Shown here: piece by piece, positions 27,119-35,534 of the stretch
Layout: every line of letters begins with the position of its first letter
Position numbering within the stretch: the first letter of the stretch is position 1
DNA from: Hyphomicrobiales bacterium
Lineage (GTDB): Bacteria; Pseudomonadota; Alphaproteobacteria; Rhizobiales; Rhizobiaceae
Length of the DNA: 64,000 nt
Reading direction: 5' to 3'
Assembly: GCA_900473185.1 (NCBI GenBank)
Contig: UCKU01000006.1
Coordinates: 221,258-285,257 of the forward strand
Notes under the pieces: model-generated
Told to the model about the DNA's origin: nothing
Database searches by the model: none
What the model saw: only the letters and a program-made list of their open reading frames with translations
Position numbers and translations under genes: made by a program

Positions 27119-27511
27119 ATGGATGACATCCAGGTGGACGTCCAGGCTATCGGCCGGATGGCGGAGGTGCCGACGATCCTCGAAGTCATTTGCAAGACAA
27201 CCGGGATGGGGTTTGCTGCGGTCGCTCGGGTGACGGACAGTCGCTGGATTGCATGCGCCATCCTCGACAATGTCGATTTCGGGCTGAAGGCTGGCGGGGA
27301 GCTCAAGGTTGAGTCGACGATCTGCCACGAGATTAGGCAAACTCGCGATCTGGTTGTCATCGACGACGTCACCAAGAGCCTCCAATATCGCGACCATCAC
27401 ACGCCTGCGATCTACGGCCTGAAAAGCTATATCTCCGTGCCGATCATCAGACGCGACGGCAGCTGGCGTCAGTGCAGGTCCAACAAACAGCGCGAGCGCC
27501 TCGCCCCGTAG
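27119..27511 (+). pseudogene. GAF domain of a sensor protein, cut off after the domain
   Basis: Residues 1-114 read as a GAF domain of the kind found before HWE-type histidine kinases (TTGMGFAAVARVTDSRW, then VIDDVTKSLQYRDHH, then YISVPIIRRDG). After residue 115 the sequence turns into unrelated Ser/Arg/Gln residues and stops at 27511. The kinase part is absent. The gene keeps a good ribosome site. It is probably a 3'-truncated gene, although a free-standing GAF protein cannot be excluded. It converges with the response regulator gene. Confidence 0.65.
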
Positions 27512-27528
27512 TCTGTGCAGGGCGATAC

Positions 27529-27930
27529 TCAGGATTTGTTTGGTCCATCCGGAAAGTGCTCCTGCAATGTTTCAAGAACGGTCTCGGCGGAAAACGGCTT
27601 GCGTATGAAGCTCGCATTGCCCGGGAGCTCGCCATCCTTCGGCACTCTCGCTCCGGACGCGACGACGACCTCTATATTCGGCCACCGCTCGGCTATCTTC
27701 CTTGCCAGCTCAAAGCCGTTGAGATCACCACCCGTCTGCACGTCCGTGAAGAGCAGCTGGAGCGAGCTATATTTCTCGAGAAACGCCAGAGCTTCGTCAG
27801 CCGTGGCCGACTCTACGACATGATATCCGGCATCGGAAATGATGTCGGCGATATCCATCAATATCAACGGTTCGTCATCCACGACGAGTGCGATGGGCTC
27901 CGGGATCTTGTCGAGCTGCTCTCTATCCAT
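27529..27930 (-). CDS. Single-domain response regulator
   Basis: The protein has 133 aa with a CheY-like receiver only. It has the acidic pair in LVVDDEPLIL near residues 14-22, the phospho-acceptor Asp in LLFTDVQTGG near 60, Ser/Ala of VVASGA near 88 and Lys of FIRKPF near 107. There is no output domain. Rhizobial receivers of this size are often paired with HWE kinases; the neighbouring GAF fragment may be the remains of the partner. The start at 27930 is the family-like one; an ATG at 27945 is possible. Confidence 0.85.
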   Translation of the reverse strand: MDREQLDKIPEPIALVVDDEPLILMDIADIISDAGYHVVESATADEALAFLEKYSSLQLLFTDVQTGGDLNGFELARKIAERWPNIEVVVASGARVPKDGELPGNASFIRKPFSAETVLETLQEHFPDGPNKS

Positions 27931-28212
27931 GCTCGGTAACACCATCCGCGAAGGCTTGTTCCAAGATCTTGATATAATTCCAAAAATAACTAGTGGCCGG
28001 CGCGATTGCAAAATCGAGATGACGGCGAAAATCCCACCCTTCCGGCGGTGGAACGGGCCAACCGTCGCCTCAACAACAGGATTTATCGCAAACATGGGAA
28101 GCAGGACCGATCAGCCCATAAGGGTCAGAATGAAGGTCCGAGCGATCGCTACCAAACATTCACGGTTGGCGCCTGGTTATTTTTGAGGTTTATGATTGAT
28201 GGCCTTGTAAAC

Positions 28213-28247
28213 CATCCATTGGACATCCATATGACATCCATGTGGAT
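28213..28247. promoter_or_regulatory. Operator array: CATCCAT repeats every 11 bp
   Basis: CATCCAT occurs at 28213, 28224 and 28235, exactly 11 bp apart, and the last copy forms ATCCA-TG-TGGAT (28236-28247), a perfect inverted repeat. The array ends 8 bp before the ribbon-helix-helix gene start. Side-by-side repeats at one helical turn are how dimers of RHH proteins bind, so autoregulation is likely. Confidence 0.55.
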
Positions 28248-28255
28248 GGTGGCGA

Positions 28256-28678
28256 ATGATGACTGACGGCGTTTACAAGCTTCGCGACAAAAATAGCGAG
28301 TCGGAAAAAATCACGATCAACCTCGGCTATGTCGATCTTGGTCGTATCGACCTTCTCGTGCAGGAGGGCTTTTATTCCAATCGCAGCGATTTCATACGAA
28401 CAGCGATCCGAAACCAGCTCGCCGGCGAGAGTGAGGCTGTCAAACAATCCACCCTCAGGCAAACGCTGGAACTCGGCCTAAGGGATTACAGCAAGGCTGA
28501 TCTGGAAGCGATGAAGACCGCTGGAGAAAAGCTTGAGATCAGGGTGCTTGGACTGGCCCGGATCGCCCCGGACGTCACACCCGAACTCGCTCTTGCGACA
28601 ATTGAGTCGATCACCGTACTTGGCGCGCTTCAGGCGAGTGCGGAGCTGAAATCGGCATTGGCCGAACGTATTCGCTAG
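28256..28678 (+). CDS. Ribbon-helix-helix transcriptional regulator (CopG-like)
   Basis: The protein has 140 aa. The N-terminal RHH domain lies at about residues 18-53: a short strand KITINLGYVDLGRID, then QEGFYSNRSDFIRTAIRNQLA. The C-terminal 85 residues are helical and presumably sense or multimerise. ATG-ATG makes the exact start uncertain. It lies 27 bp before the PHB-depolymerase-type esterase gene on the same strand, so the two form an operon, and the repeat array just upstream is its likely operator. Confidence 0.85.
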   Translation: MMTDGVYKLRDKNSESEKITINLGYVDLGRIDLLVQEGFYSNRSDFIRTAIRNQLAGESEAVKQSTLRQTLELGLRDYSKADLEAMKTAGEKLEIRVLGLARIAPDVTPELALATIESITVLGALQASAELKSALAERIR

Positions 28679-28705
28679 GCTAAGGCCCGACCAAAAGGAC
28701 ATCCG

Positions 28706-30001
28706 ATGAACAATTTCCTCATTGCCATGAGGCGTGCGACGTCGTTGACGCGATCCTTCAATCTCGCCGAGGCAACCCGCGTGATCCAGGATGCACTAGC
28801 TAGCCGACCGATCTCCGGCGCTCATGCCTTAACGGAACCCGACATCTCGGACGCTGCACGAGCCCATCATTCGAAACCTTTTCAGATAGATCCGAACGCC
28901 GAGATCATCGAGCCTGAAACACCGCAAGCAGCCGGAGCCACGAACCCGCTTGACGGTGTTGGATTTAATCGGCTGCGAAAGCCCCTTGGCGAGACACTCA
29001 GCATCCTACGCGAGGGACGGGCAGGCTCTGGCGCATTCGCTGCCGTGCCGGGCCTGGGTCTGCACGGACCGACGAAACCTGAACTCTCTGCTGCTGTGCC
29101 GTCCGGGGCGCGATTTCTGGCACGATCCTATGCCTGCGCGGCCGGCATGCGAAGCTACAAACTCTATATACCGGCATCCAAACAGGGCCAGCCACTGGGA
29201 TTGGTCGTCATGCTCCACGGCTGCAAACAAGACCCAGGCGACTTCGCCACAGGCACCGGCATGAACGCCGCTGCCGAGGCGCATGGCCTCCTCGTTGCCT
29301 ATCCCCACCAGAGCGGATCGGACAACGCCTCATCCTGCTGGAACTGGTTCAGGCCCTCTGATCAGAAGCGCGATGCAGGGGAGCCATCGATCATTGCTGG
29401 AATCACCGCGGAGATCATGGCGGAATTCCACCTCGATCGCAGTCGGGTTTTTGTTGCGGGACTGTCAGCCGGCGGCGCCATGGCCGCGGTTATGAGCGAG
29501 ACGTATCCCGATCTTTACAGCGCCGTGGGCATTCATTCCGGACTGGCCTGCGGTTCGGCAAACGACGTCATGTCAGCCTTCTCCGTCATGCGAGGAGATG
29601 CGCCTCTCATATCTGATCCAAGACCGCGCTTCCGCTCCACACCGGAGGTTCGCACGATCGTGTTTCAGGGTGGTGCAGACCGCACGGTCCATCCCTCAAA
29701 TGCTGAGCGGATAGTCGCGGCGGCCATTCCGCCAGAACCCACCAGGACAATTCAAACTCATACCGGCCGCTCCCCCGGTAAGCGTGCCTACACCAGAAAA
29801 ATTGTTACAAATGCGCAAGGGTTGCCGGCGCTAGAATACTGGCTTGTCGAAGGCGCCGGGCATGCCTGGTTCGGCGGCGACGCTCGCGGATCTTACACAG
29901 ACCAGCGCGGGCCGGACGCAACAAATGAGATGGTGCGTTTTTTCCTCGAACCTGGCAACGCTTCGCACGAAAATGTGGCCGCTGAGTGGGGGGCAGCGTA
30001 G
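28706..30001 (+). CDS. PHB depolymerase family esterase (Esterase_phb)
   Basis: The protein has 431 aa. Residues 1-130 are a variable N-terminal region without a signal peptide. The alpha/beta-hydrolase core follows: oxyanion motif MLHGCKQDPGDFA near 170, the Ser elbow GLSAGG (Ser253), the Asp in GGADRTVHPSN near 330 and the His in GAGHAWFGG near 393. The family cleaves polyhydroxybutyrate or short esters such as feruloyl esters. Absence of a signal suggests an intracellular or N-terminally anchored enzyme. AAGGAC lies 6 bp before the ATG. It follows the RHH regulator. Confidence 0.87.
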   Translation: MNNFLIAMRRATSLTRSFNLAEATRVIQDALASRPISGAHALTEPDISDAARAHHSKPFQIDPNAEIIEPETPQAAGATNPLDGVGFNRLRKPLGETLSILREGRAGSGAFAAVPGLGLHGPTKPELSAAVPSGARFLARSYACAAGMRSYKLYIPASKQGQPLGLVVMLHGCKQDPGDFATGTGMNAAAEAHGLLVAYPHQSGSDNASSCWNWFRPSDQKRDAGEPSIIAGITAEIMAEFHLDRSRVFVAGLSAGGAMAAVMSETYPDLYSAVGIHSGLACGSANDVMSAFSVMRGDAPLISDPRPRFRSTPEVRTIVFQGGADRTVHPSNAERIVAAAIPPEPTRTIQTHTGRSPGKRAYTRKIVTNAQGLPALEYWLVEGAGHAWFGGDARGSYTDQRGPDATNEMVRFFLEPGNASHENVAAEWGAA

Positions 30002-30279
30002 CGGCACGCCAGGGCGTCGCATCCGGAACATGGATCCTCGAGTTGCTCGGCCCACGTCAAGGGCAGCACATTGTTCGTCACCGCTGAGAAAGTGCCCGAA
30101 TGGCGGCAAGTGGCCGTATTCCATCGCAGACGATTAGGTGATGGCCAGCTTCGGTACCGCATAAATCGTTCGGGGTCACGTATGGCCATTGCCCGCTTTG
30201 AAGGGATTCTAATCGACGGCCCAAACAGCGACCGTTCCGGTTCGACGCGACTTGGATCGATTGATCGCCAGCGCTTCTC

Positions 30280-30516
30280 TCACCTCCCAAGCCGCACCAG
30301 TGACATTGCGATACCGCTGGTGTCGTCACGGGCGGCGGTCGGGTCTTCCCTCTTCCAGACGAGGCGGTCGTGAGGCGTCGGAGGTTTTTGCCGGAGCGCA
30401 TCAACTCGCTCGGCTACCTCCTCGGCCGCGACCGCGTACAGCATGGGACAGAGACGGCAATCGCCGCGATGCGGACATTCGGCCGGTATGGCGGCCTCGC
30501 CATTCGGTTTGCACAT
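30280..30516 (-). CDS. Small four-cysteine protein downstream of the hemerythrin gene
   Basis: The protein has 78 aa from the ATG at 30516, which has GGAG 8 bp upstream. Four Cys lie at the N-terminus: C2, C14, C20 and C23 (ECPHRGDCRLCP). A helix (AVAAEEVAERVDALR) and a Lys/Arg/Asp-rich tail follow. The Cys pattern could hold zinc or an iron-sulfur cluster. It lies 61 bp after the hemerythrin stop on the same strand, separated by a strong hairpin. I do not recognise a family. A redox or metal partner of the hemerythrin is inference. Confidence 0.55.
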   Translation of the reverse strand: MCKPNGEAAIPAECPHRGDCRLCPMLYAVAAEEVAERVDALRQKPPTPHDRLVWKREDPTAARDDTSGIAMSLVRLGR

Positions 30517-30538
30517 AGGTTTTCTCCGGAATTCTGGA

Positions 30539-30573
30539 CCGGCAGCGGGCGAGCTTCTCCCGCCCGCTGCCGG
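30539..30573 (-). terminator. Strong hairpin between the hemerythrin and small Cys protein genes
   Basis: CCGGCAGCGGGC (30539-30550) and GCCCGCTGCCGG (30562-30573) form a perfect 12-bp stem with an 11-base loop. No T run follows on either strand, so it may be an RNA-processing or partial-termination element that sets the ratio of the two genes. Confidence 0.45.
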
Positions 30574-30577
30574 CCTT

Positions 30578-31285
30578 TCAGGCGGCCAGTTGCAATGCGC
30601 CGGCGAGCTGCGCGAAGTCGCTGACCGAAAGGGCGGGGCGGACAGCGAAATCGATGACCGCTTGGAAGACTTCCGGTGGCGCATCCTTCTTCATGGTCCC
30701 GAGCAGAGCAGCACGTTCGGCCGGATTGATCGCCGGGATCATGATGCGCATAAAGGCCATGCTCTTTTCCGGCGGCAGGGAAGCGATGATACGCATCTCG
30801 ATACCCAGCATTTCATCGTCGGTGAAGTTGCGCCACAGAAGCGGCCCGGTCACCGTTTCCTCCTCGTGCATATGCGCGAAGTCGTCGGCGATATAAGCCG
30901 CGAAGGCGAGGTAAAGCTTACGCCCGCAGGCCGGCTTGTCCAGCGGCCAGGCATTTTCCCAGGCGACGACGAGTTCTTCCAGTTCACGGAAGGCAGTGCG
31001 GTGATCGTCGTGCTGTTCATCGAGCGTGGTGGTGGAGAGACCCTTGGCGGCGAGCGCTTCGTGGATGTGGTCATCTTCATGACTGACGTGGGAGGCGGCG
31101 AGCATCAGGTAGTGGCGCAGGTCCGCGATCAGGAAGCCGGTCTCCTCGACATTGTGGAAATCTGCCGTGCCGAGGCGACCGAGCAGGTCACAACCGGCCT
31201 TGCGCAGGCCCTTGTGGACGGCGCCGTAGATATCGTAACGGCCGTTGAGACCGGGAATGCTGGTAAGCGAAAATTCGTGGCTCAT
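30578..31285 (-). CDS. Hemerythrin domain-containing protein
   Basis: The protein has 235 aa. The hemerythrin-type four-helix core carries the spaced His/Glu residues expected for a diiron site: AVHKGLRK near residue 22, HVSHEDDHIHEAL near 66-78, DEQHDDH near 88-94 and HMHEEETV near 135-142. Such proteins handle oxygen, nitric oxide or iron. The C-terminal third (about 150-235) is an extra helical part with PEKSMAFMRIMIPAINPAER. The gene is divergent from the pyridoxamine-oxidase-type pair, and the shared region has 11-bp spaced direct repeats. Confidence 0.85.
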   Translation of the reverse strand: MSHEFSLTSIPGLNGRYDIYGAVHKGLRKAGCDLLGRLGTADFHNVEETGFLIADLRHYLMLAASHVSHEDDHIHEALAAKGLSTTTLDEQHDDHRTAFRELEELVVAWENAWPLDKPACGRKLYLAFAAYIADDFAHMHEEETVTGPLLWRNFTDDEMLGIEMRIIASLPPEKSMAFMRIMIPAINPAERAALLGTMKKDAPPEVFQAVIDFAVRPALSVSDFAQLAGALQLAA

Positions 31286-31369
31286 GACTGGTTTTCCTCT
31301 CTCTAGCCGGCGGCGCTTCTCTGTGTGCCGGCCGATGGGGAGGGGATAGTCGAAGTACCTACGAGGAGC

Positions 31370-31418
31370 ATCCTAAAATCATCCTAAGCGATCACCGCGA
31401 TTGCTAAGAATATCCTAA
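31370..31418. promoter_or_regulatory. Direct repeats ATCCTAA in the divergent promoter
   Basis: ATCCTAA occurs at 31370-31376, 31381-31387 and 31412-31418. The first two are exactly 11 bp apart (7-bp repeats with a 4-bp gap), the layout bound by OmpR/PhoB-type response regulators. They lie between the hemerythrin gene and the TTG-started oxidase-fold gene. Confidence 0.4.
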
Positions 31419-31453
31419 CTACTTATCATGACTTCCCAGTAGGGAGAAAAGCA

Positions 31454-31930
31454 TTGCTGGGCTCGAAACTTGCGGAATTCATCGAAAGTCCCGTCATGAT
31501 GCTGTTTGCGACGCGAGACGGGAGCGGCCGACCAATGATCGGCCGTGGGTCGGGCGTACGTTTAGACCGGTCGAGCGGACATCTGCAATTTCTTGCCTCG
31601 CGCTGCCAGTGGCCGAAGGCCGTGGGCGAGGCGTTGGTCGGGCGCCCGATCGCCACGACCTTTGTTCGGGCGGCCGATTACAAGGCCTGTCAAATCAAGG
31701 GCCAGATCCTGAATGCCGGACCCGCGGACGCCGCCTGCCAGACCCTGGGCGAGGCCTATGTCGCCGAGCAGCTGGCGCGCATGCTAGCGCTCGGGGTCAC
31801 CCGCATGCAGCTTTCCAGCACGCTGTCCGACCAGGATCTTGTCTGCCTGACGATCGAGCCGCAGGAAGTCTTCGAGCAGACGCCGGGGCCAGGCGCCGGA
31901 CGCAGGCTGACGCCGGAAACCATGGCATGA
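31454..31930 (+). CDS. Pyridoxamine 5'-phosphate oxidase-fold protein
   Basis: The protein has 158 aa of the split-barrel flavin-binding fold (MLFATRDGSGRPMIGRGSGVRLD near residues 15-37, then IATTFVRAADYKACQIKGQI near 66-85). Its function is unknown; relatives bind FMN, F420 or heme. The start is TTG at 31454 with GGGAG 8-9 bp upstream, and no ATG is nearby. It overlaps the next gene by ATGA, so both are made from one transcript divergent from the hemerythrin gene. Confidence 0.78.
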   Translation: MLGSKLAEFIESPVMMLFATRDGSGRPMIGRGSGVRLDRSSGHLQFLASRCQWPKAVGEALVGRPIATTFVRAADYKACQIKGQILNAGPADAACQTLGEAYVAEQLARMLALGVTRMQLSSTLSDQDLVCLTIEPQEVFEQTPGPGAGRRLTPETMA

Positions 31931-33264
31931 TCCCTCTCGAGCGGCTGCGCGACAGTTTCGAAGGCGTCATCCCCTCCGTTATCGCCACCACCGATGCCAA
32001 TGGCATGCCCAACGTCTCCTATCTCTCGCACGTGCACTATGTCGATGAGACACATGTGGCGCTTTCCAACCAGTTCTTCTCCAAGACCGCCGCCAACGTG
32101 GTACGCAATGGGTTCGCGACCGTCATGGTGGTCGACGGCTATAGCGGCCAGCAACACGTGCTCGACCTTGTTTTTGAACGCTCGGAGACGGAGGGCGAGG
32201 CCTTCGAACGCGTGGCAGTCCATCTCGCGATCCTCGAAAGCCGGATGAGCGGGATCATGAAGCTGCGCGCCCTCGACATTTACCGGGTGGAGGACTGCCA
32301 GCCGGTTCCAGCCGCCAATCCGCTCGTCGCGCCCGAGCCGCTGGTGCTGCCCGACCTGATGGGCAAGGTGGCGAGGCTTGCGGCGTGGATGTCGGGCTGC
32401 GCCGACCCCGAAACGCTGCTCGACATGACGCTTGAGGGGCTGGCCGAGCACTTCGGCTATGGCCATTCCATAGTCTTGGTGCCGGATGGTGAACGCGGGG
32501 ACCTGACGACGATCGCCAGCCGTGGCTACGAGCAGTTCGGCTTCGGCGCCGAGGTTGCGGCCGGGAGCGGCATCATCGGGGTCGCGGCCGAGCGCAGACG
32601 CAACGTCCGGATCACCGATCTCAGCCGCGGCCAGCGCTACGTCCAGGCGGTGCGGGTTATGGCCGGTATCGAGGATGCCGCCTCCATTCCGCTGCCGGCT
32701 CTCGAAAAGCCGCTGAGCCAGATCGCTCTGCCGCTGGTCGCCCATTCGAGGCTGGTCGGCGTGCTTTTCCTGGAGTCGACGGAACGCTTCACCTTCCGGC
32801 ATCGCGACGAGGAGGCGCTGACGGTAGTGGCGGCCCACCTCGCCACCGCCCTCTCCTTCTTGTCCGATGAGCGCGAGCGGGCCGAGACGGGCCGGCGCGA
32901 CAGGGCCGGGCCGCAGGTGGAGCACGTGCCAGCGGGTCGGCGGATCGCGGTGCGCTTCTACCAGCGCGATGGCTCGCTATTCGTCGACGACGACTACCTG
33001 ATCCGCGGCGTGCCCGGGCGGCTGCTGCTGCACTTTCTCGAAGACTATACGCGTAGCGGCAAACAGGAGTTCCTGAACCGCGAGATCCGCCGCGACCGGC
33101 GCCTGCAGCTGCCGGATTTCAAGGACAACCTGGAGACCCGGCTGATCCTGCTGCGCCGGCGGCTTGAGGAAAAGGCCGGGCCGATCAAACTGGAACGTGC
33201 CGAGCGAGGCCGCCTGCGGCTGACGCTCGCCGGCCGGCCCGAGATCGAGGTGATCGAGGATTAA
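31927..33264 (+). CDS. Pyridoxamine oxidase-fold plus GAF domain protein
   Basis: The protein has 445 aa. The N-terminal split-barrel flavin domain is at about 10-125 (IPSVIATTDANGMPNVSYLSHVHYVD). A GAF domain follows at about 150-305 (MTLEGLAEHFGYGHSIVLVPD, then SGIIGVAAERRRNVRITDLSR, then PLVAHSRLVGVLFLES). The C-terminal 120 residues are rich in Arg (IAVRFYQRDGSLFVDDDYLIRGVPGRLLLHFLEDY) and resemble a winged DNA-binding or output segment. This looks like a one-component flavin or redox sensor. The ATG at 31927 overlaps the preceding stop (ATGA). Confidence 0.78.
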   Translation: MIPLERLRDSFEGVIPSVIATTDANGMPNVSYLSHVHYVDETHVALSNQFFSKTAANVVRNGFATVMVVDGYSGQQHVLDLVFERSETEGEAFERVAVHLAILESRMSGIMKLRALDIYRVEDCQPVPAANPLVAPEPLVLPDLMGKVARLAAWMSGCADPETLLDMTLEGLAEHFGYGHSIVLVPDGERGDLTTIASRGYEQFGFGAEVAAGSGIIGVAAERRRNVRITDLSRGQRYVQAVRVMAGIEDAASIPLPALEKPLSQIALPLVAHSRLVGVLFLESTERFTFRHRDEEALTVVAAHLATALSFLSDERERAETGRRDRAGPQVEHVPAGRRIAVRFYQRDGSLFVDDDYLIRGVPGRLLLHFLEDYTRSGKQEFLNREIRRDRRLQLPDFKDNLETRLILLRRRLEEKAGPIKLERAERGRLRLTLAGRPEIEVIED

Positions 33265-33678
33265 GCCGTTCCTCAAGACGTATGCCGCATCAACGAACTC
33301 AGCGAAGCTCGGTACCTTGTTGTTTCGAGAGAAATAGAGCCCGGTCTTTGGTCCCAGTCTTCTTCGTGCTGGTCGACAGTAAAGCCGACAAACGAGCGCC
33401 AAGGCAGCCACATTGGCGCTGTTTCGGGTGCAGCGAACCAGCCGGTTTCGGTGCTGACCGTCACCATCCTTCAATAGCCACCTCCATCTCGCGGTGAAGC
33501 TGACGTCGTCCCTCCGCTTGACGACGATCCGTAGGGCCGAAGCTGCCGCGGCTGAAGGCAAGCACCATCGGACAGCGGCCTTCAAGCTTGGAAAGCGTCC
33601 GGCGCTTTCCTGGGTGATCGCTCTGTGTAGTCAGGGAAAACTGCCCCGGTCACAATATCCGACCGCATCCCGGCTCTG
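33265..33678. other. Gene-free stretch of 414 bp
   Basis: It lies between the converging GAF-protein gene and the MOSC fusion gene. Short frames on both strands have no ribosome sites and no family resemblance. No terminator with a T run was found. Confidence 0.5.
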
Positions 33679-35439
33679 TCACATATCGATGACGAGCTCG
33701 CCTTTCGGCTGCGAGCAGCACAGAAGCACATGACCGTCCGCCGGGGCATCGATCGGATCGGGACGGTAGCACACTGTACCGGAAATCAATCCGGTCTCGC
33801 AGGTGTGGCAGACGCCTGTCCTGCACGACCAGCGCACGGGCACGTCGCATGCCTCCGCGAACTCCAGCAGATTGTTGAACTTCGGGTTCCAGGCGACGCT
33901 AAGACCACTGCGGGCAAACGAGATCAAGGCGCCTTCACCGGGAGGCCCGTCCGGCTGATGCGGTTGCCGGCTTGGCGAGGCCGCGATCCCTGGAGTGATG
34001 GACGCGGCCGATCCGAACATTTCGGTATGAATTCGGCCGCGCTCCACTCCGAGCTTCTCAATCCCTGCGGCAAGATCGTCCATGAAGCTTGCCGGCCCGC
34101 AAAGATAGAAGTCGCCGCCCAGCGGTAGGCGCAGCGACTGAATGACCGCCAGATCGAGGCGAGATCGCCTGTCGTAGTCAATACCTGGCTTATCGGCCGG
34201 ATCGGGCGCGCTGTAGCAGACAAGGCTTTGCGCATCCGGAAGGATTTGTAGAAGCCCTCTCACTTCGTCCGCAAACGGATGTTCTCGTCCATTCCGGGCG
34301 CCATGGAGCCACCAGATTTTTCTGCCCGAGCGATCGACTGCCAGGGCGTGAAGCATGGCAAGGACGGGCGTCGCGCCAATACCGGCGCTGAGGAGGACGA
34401 TCGGCGTCTCGCCCTCGGCCAGCGTAAAGCTGCCGCGCGGCGCGCTTGCCTGCACCACCTCGCCGATGCCCAGCTCGTCATTGACATAGGCGCTGGCGAC
34501 GCCGCGAGCTTCCCGCTTGATGCTCACTCTGTAATAGGCGTCATTTGACTGGCCCGACAAGGAATAGCTCCGCAGCAAGAGAGGAGCCCCTCTGGGCTGG
34601 AAACCGAGCACGATGAACTGTCCCGGAAGGAAGGCGGGCAGCCGCTTTCCATCCGTCGGCTCGAGCTCAAGAGACTTGACGCTTTCACTCTCGAGCGACA
34701 TGCGCGACACTTTGAACGAGCGAAATCCCTCCCACGCCAACTCGAGACGCTTCTCCCCCGTAAGGCCAGCGTTTCCAGGCGAAGCCCCGTTTTTTGAAGA
34801 TTGCTCCAGCAAGGACTGAAACGAGCGACGCCAACCGGGACTTAATGCGGGGATCCGCAATGCACGTTCCAATCGATCGCGAGGGTGACCAGGCTTGTAG
34901 AGAAGATCGTTGATGTCGGCGACCGTCATGCTGTCCTCTGCCGACGCCACCTGTTCGACTTCGTCACCCTCCTGAACTTTTCCTTCCTTCAGGACGCGGA
35001 GGTAGAATCCCGGTCTTCCGTGCGAAACCAGCAGGGCAGCCATTTCCGGCAGCTCCATCCGAATACCGAGCCGATAGCAGGTGACGCGAGGCTGGCTCAC
35101 CTCGAAGACAGCTTGACCGATGCGGTAGCGGTCGCCGATGCAGACTTCAGCGTCCGGAAGCCCGTCGAGCGTGAAGTTCTCGCCGAACTGACCGTAGACG
35201 AAGTCACGTCGGCCCAGATGTTCCTCCCAATACCGGTAGGAATCCGTCTGGTAGACATAAACTGCGCGGTTCTCGCCGCCGTGGCCAGCGCGATCCGCCT
35301 GGCCGTCGCCGTCGATATTGAGGCGGCGCACCATGCAAGGTCCTTTGACCGGCGTCTTCCAGATCGCCGTATTCACCAGCCTCCCCTGCCACTCGATATC
35401 GCGTGGCAGGCCGACATTGACCGAAAGCAAATGAACCAT
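33679..35439 (-). CDS. MOSC / ferredoxin reductase / 2Fe-2S ferredoxin fusion protein
   Basis: The protein has 586 aa with three domains. First, residues 1-170 are a MOSC domain (GHGGENRAVYVYQ, FGENFT, and the conserved Cys in PRVTCYRLGIRM, C121). Second, about 235-470 is an FAD/NAD reductase (LRSYSLSG for FAD, LLSAGIGATPVLAML for NAD, YLCGP). Third, about 500-586 is a plant-type [2Fe-2S] ferredoxin with CRTGVCHTC plus a later Cys (LLCCSQP). MOSC domains act on the molybdenum cofactor or reduce N-hydroxylated compounds with a reductase; here the whole electron chain from NAD(P)H is in one chain. An N-hydroxy or amidoxime reductase-like role is inference. It is a single gene. Confidence 0.9.
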   Translation of the reverse strand: MVHLLSVNVGLPRDIEWQGRLVNTAIWKTPVKGPCMVRRLNIDGDGQADRAGHGGENRAVYVYQTDSYRYWEEHLGRRDFVYGQFGENFTLDGLPDAEVCIGDRYRIGQAVFEVSQPRVTCYRLGIRMELPEMAALLVSHGRPGFYLRVLKEGKVQEGDEVEQVASAEDSMTVADINDLLYKPGHPRDRLERALRIPALSPGWRRSFQSLLEQSSKNGASPGNAGLTGEKRLELAWEGFRSFKVSRMSLESESVKSLELEPTDGKRLPAFLPGQFIVLGFQPRGAPLLLRSYSLSGQSNDAYYRVSIKREARGVASAYVNDELGIGEVVQASAPRGSFTLAEGETPIVLLSAGIGATPVLAMLHALAVDRSGRKIWWLHGARNGREHPFADEVRGLLQILPDAQSLVCYSAPDPADKPGIDYDRRSRLDLAVIQSLRLPLGGDFYLCGPASFMDDLAAGIEKLGVERGRIHTEMFGSAASITPGIAASPSRQPHQPDGPPGEGALISFARSGLSVAWNPKFNNLLEFAEACDVPVRWSCRTGVCHTCETGLISGTVCYRPDPIDAPADGHVLLCCSQPKGELVIDM

Positions 35440-35534
35440 AACGTTCCCTTTCGAAGATCATGACGATATTTCTCTGCCAGAAGACCCTCGCCCATGAGTT
35501 GAAATCCGCCTATGGCACCTAGCAATCTCGGGTT

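Noticed and set aside
28213..28247. Short repeats as a CRISPR array
   Set aside because: Units are 11 bp without spacers and sit before an RHH gene, so they are an operator.
31609..31926. Upstream extension of the GAF fusion protein
   Set aside because: It lies out of frame inside the preceding oxidase-fold gene; the ATGA overlap at 31927 is the natural start.
33273..33585. Possible small genes on both strands between the GAF fusion and MOSC fusion genes
   Set aside because: No ribosome sites, odd composition, mutually overlapping frames.
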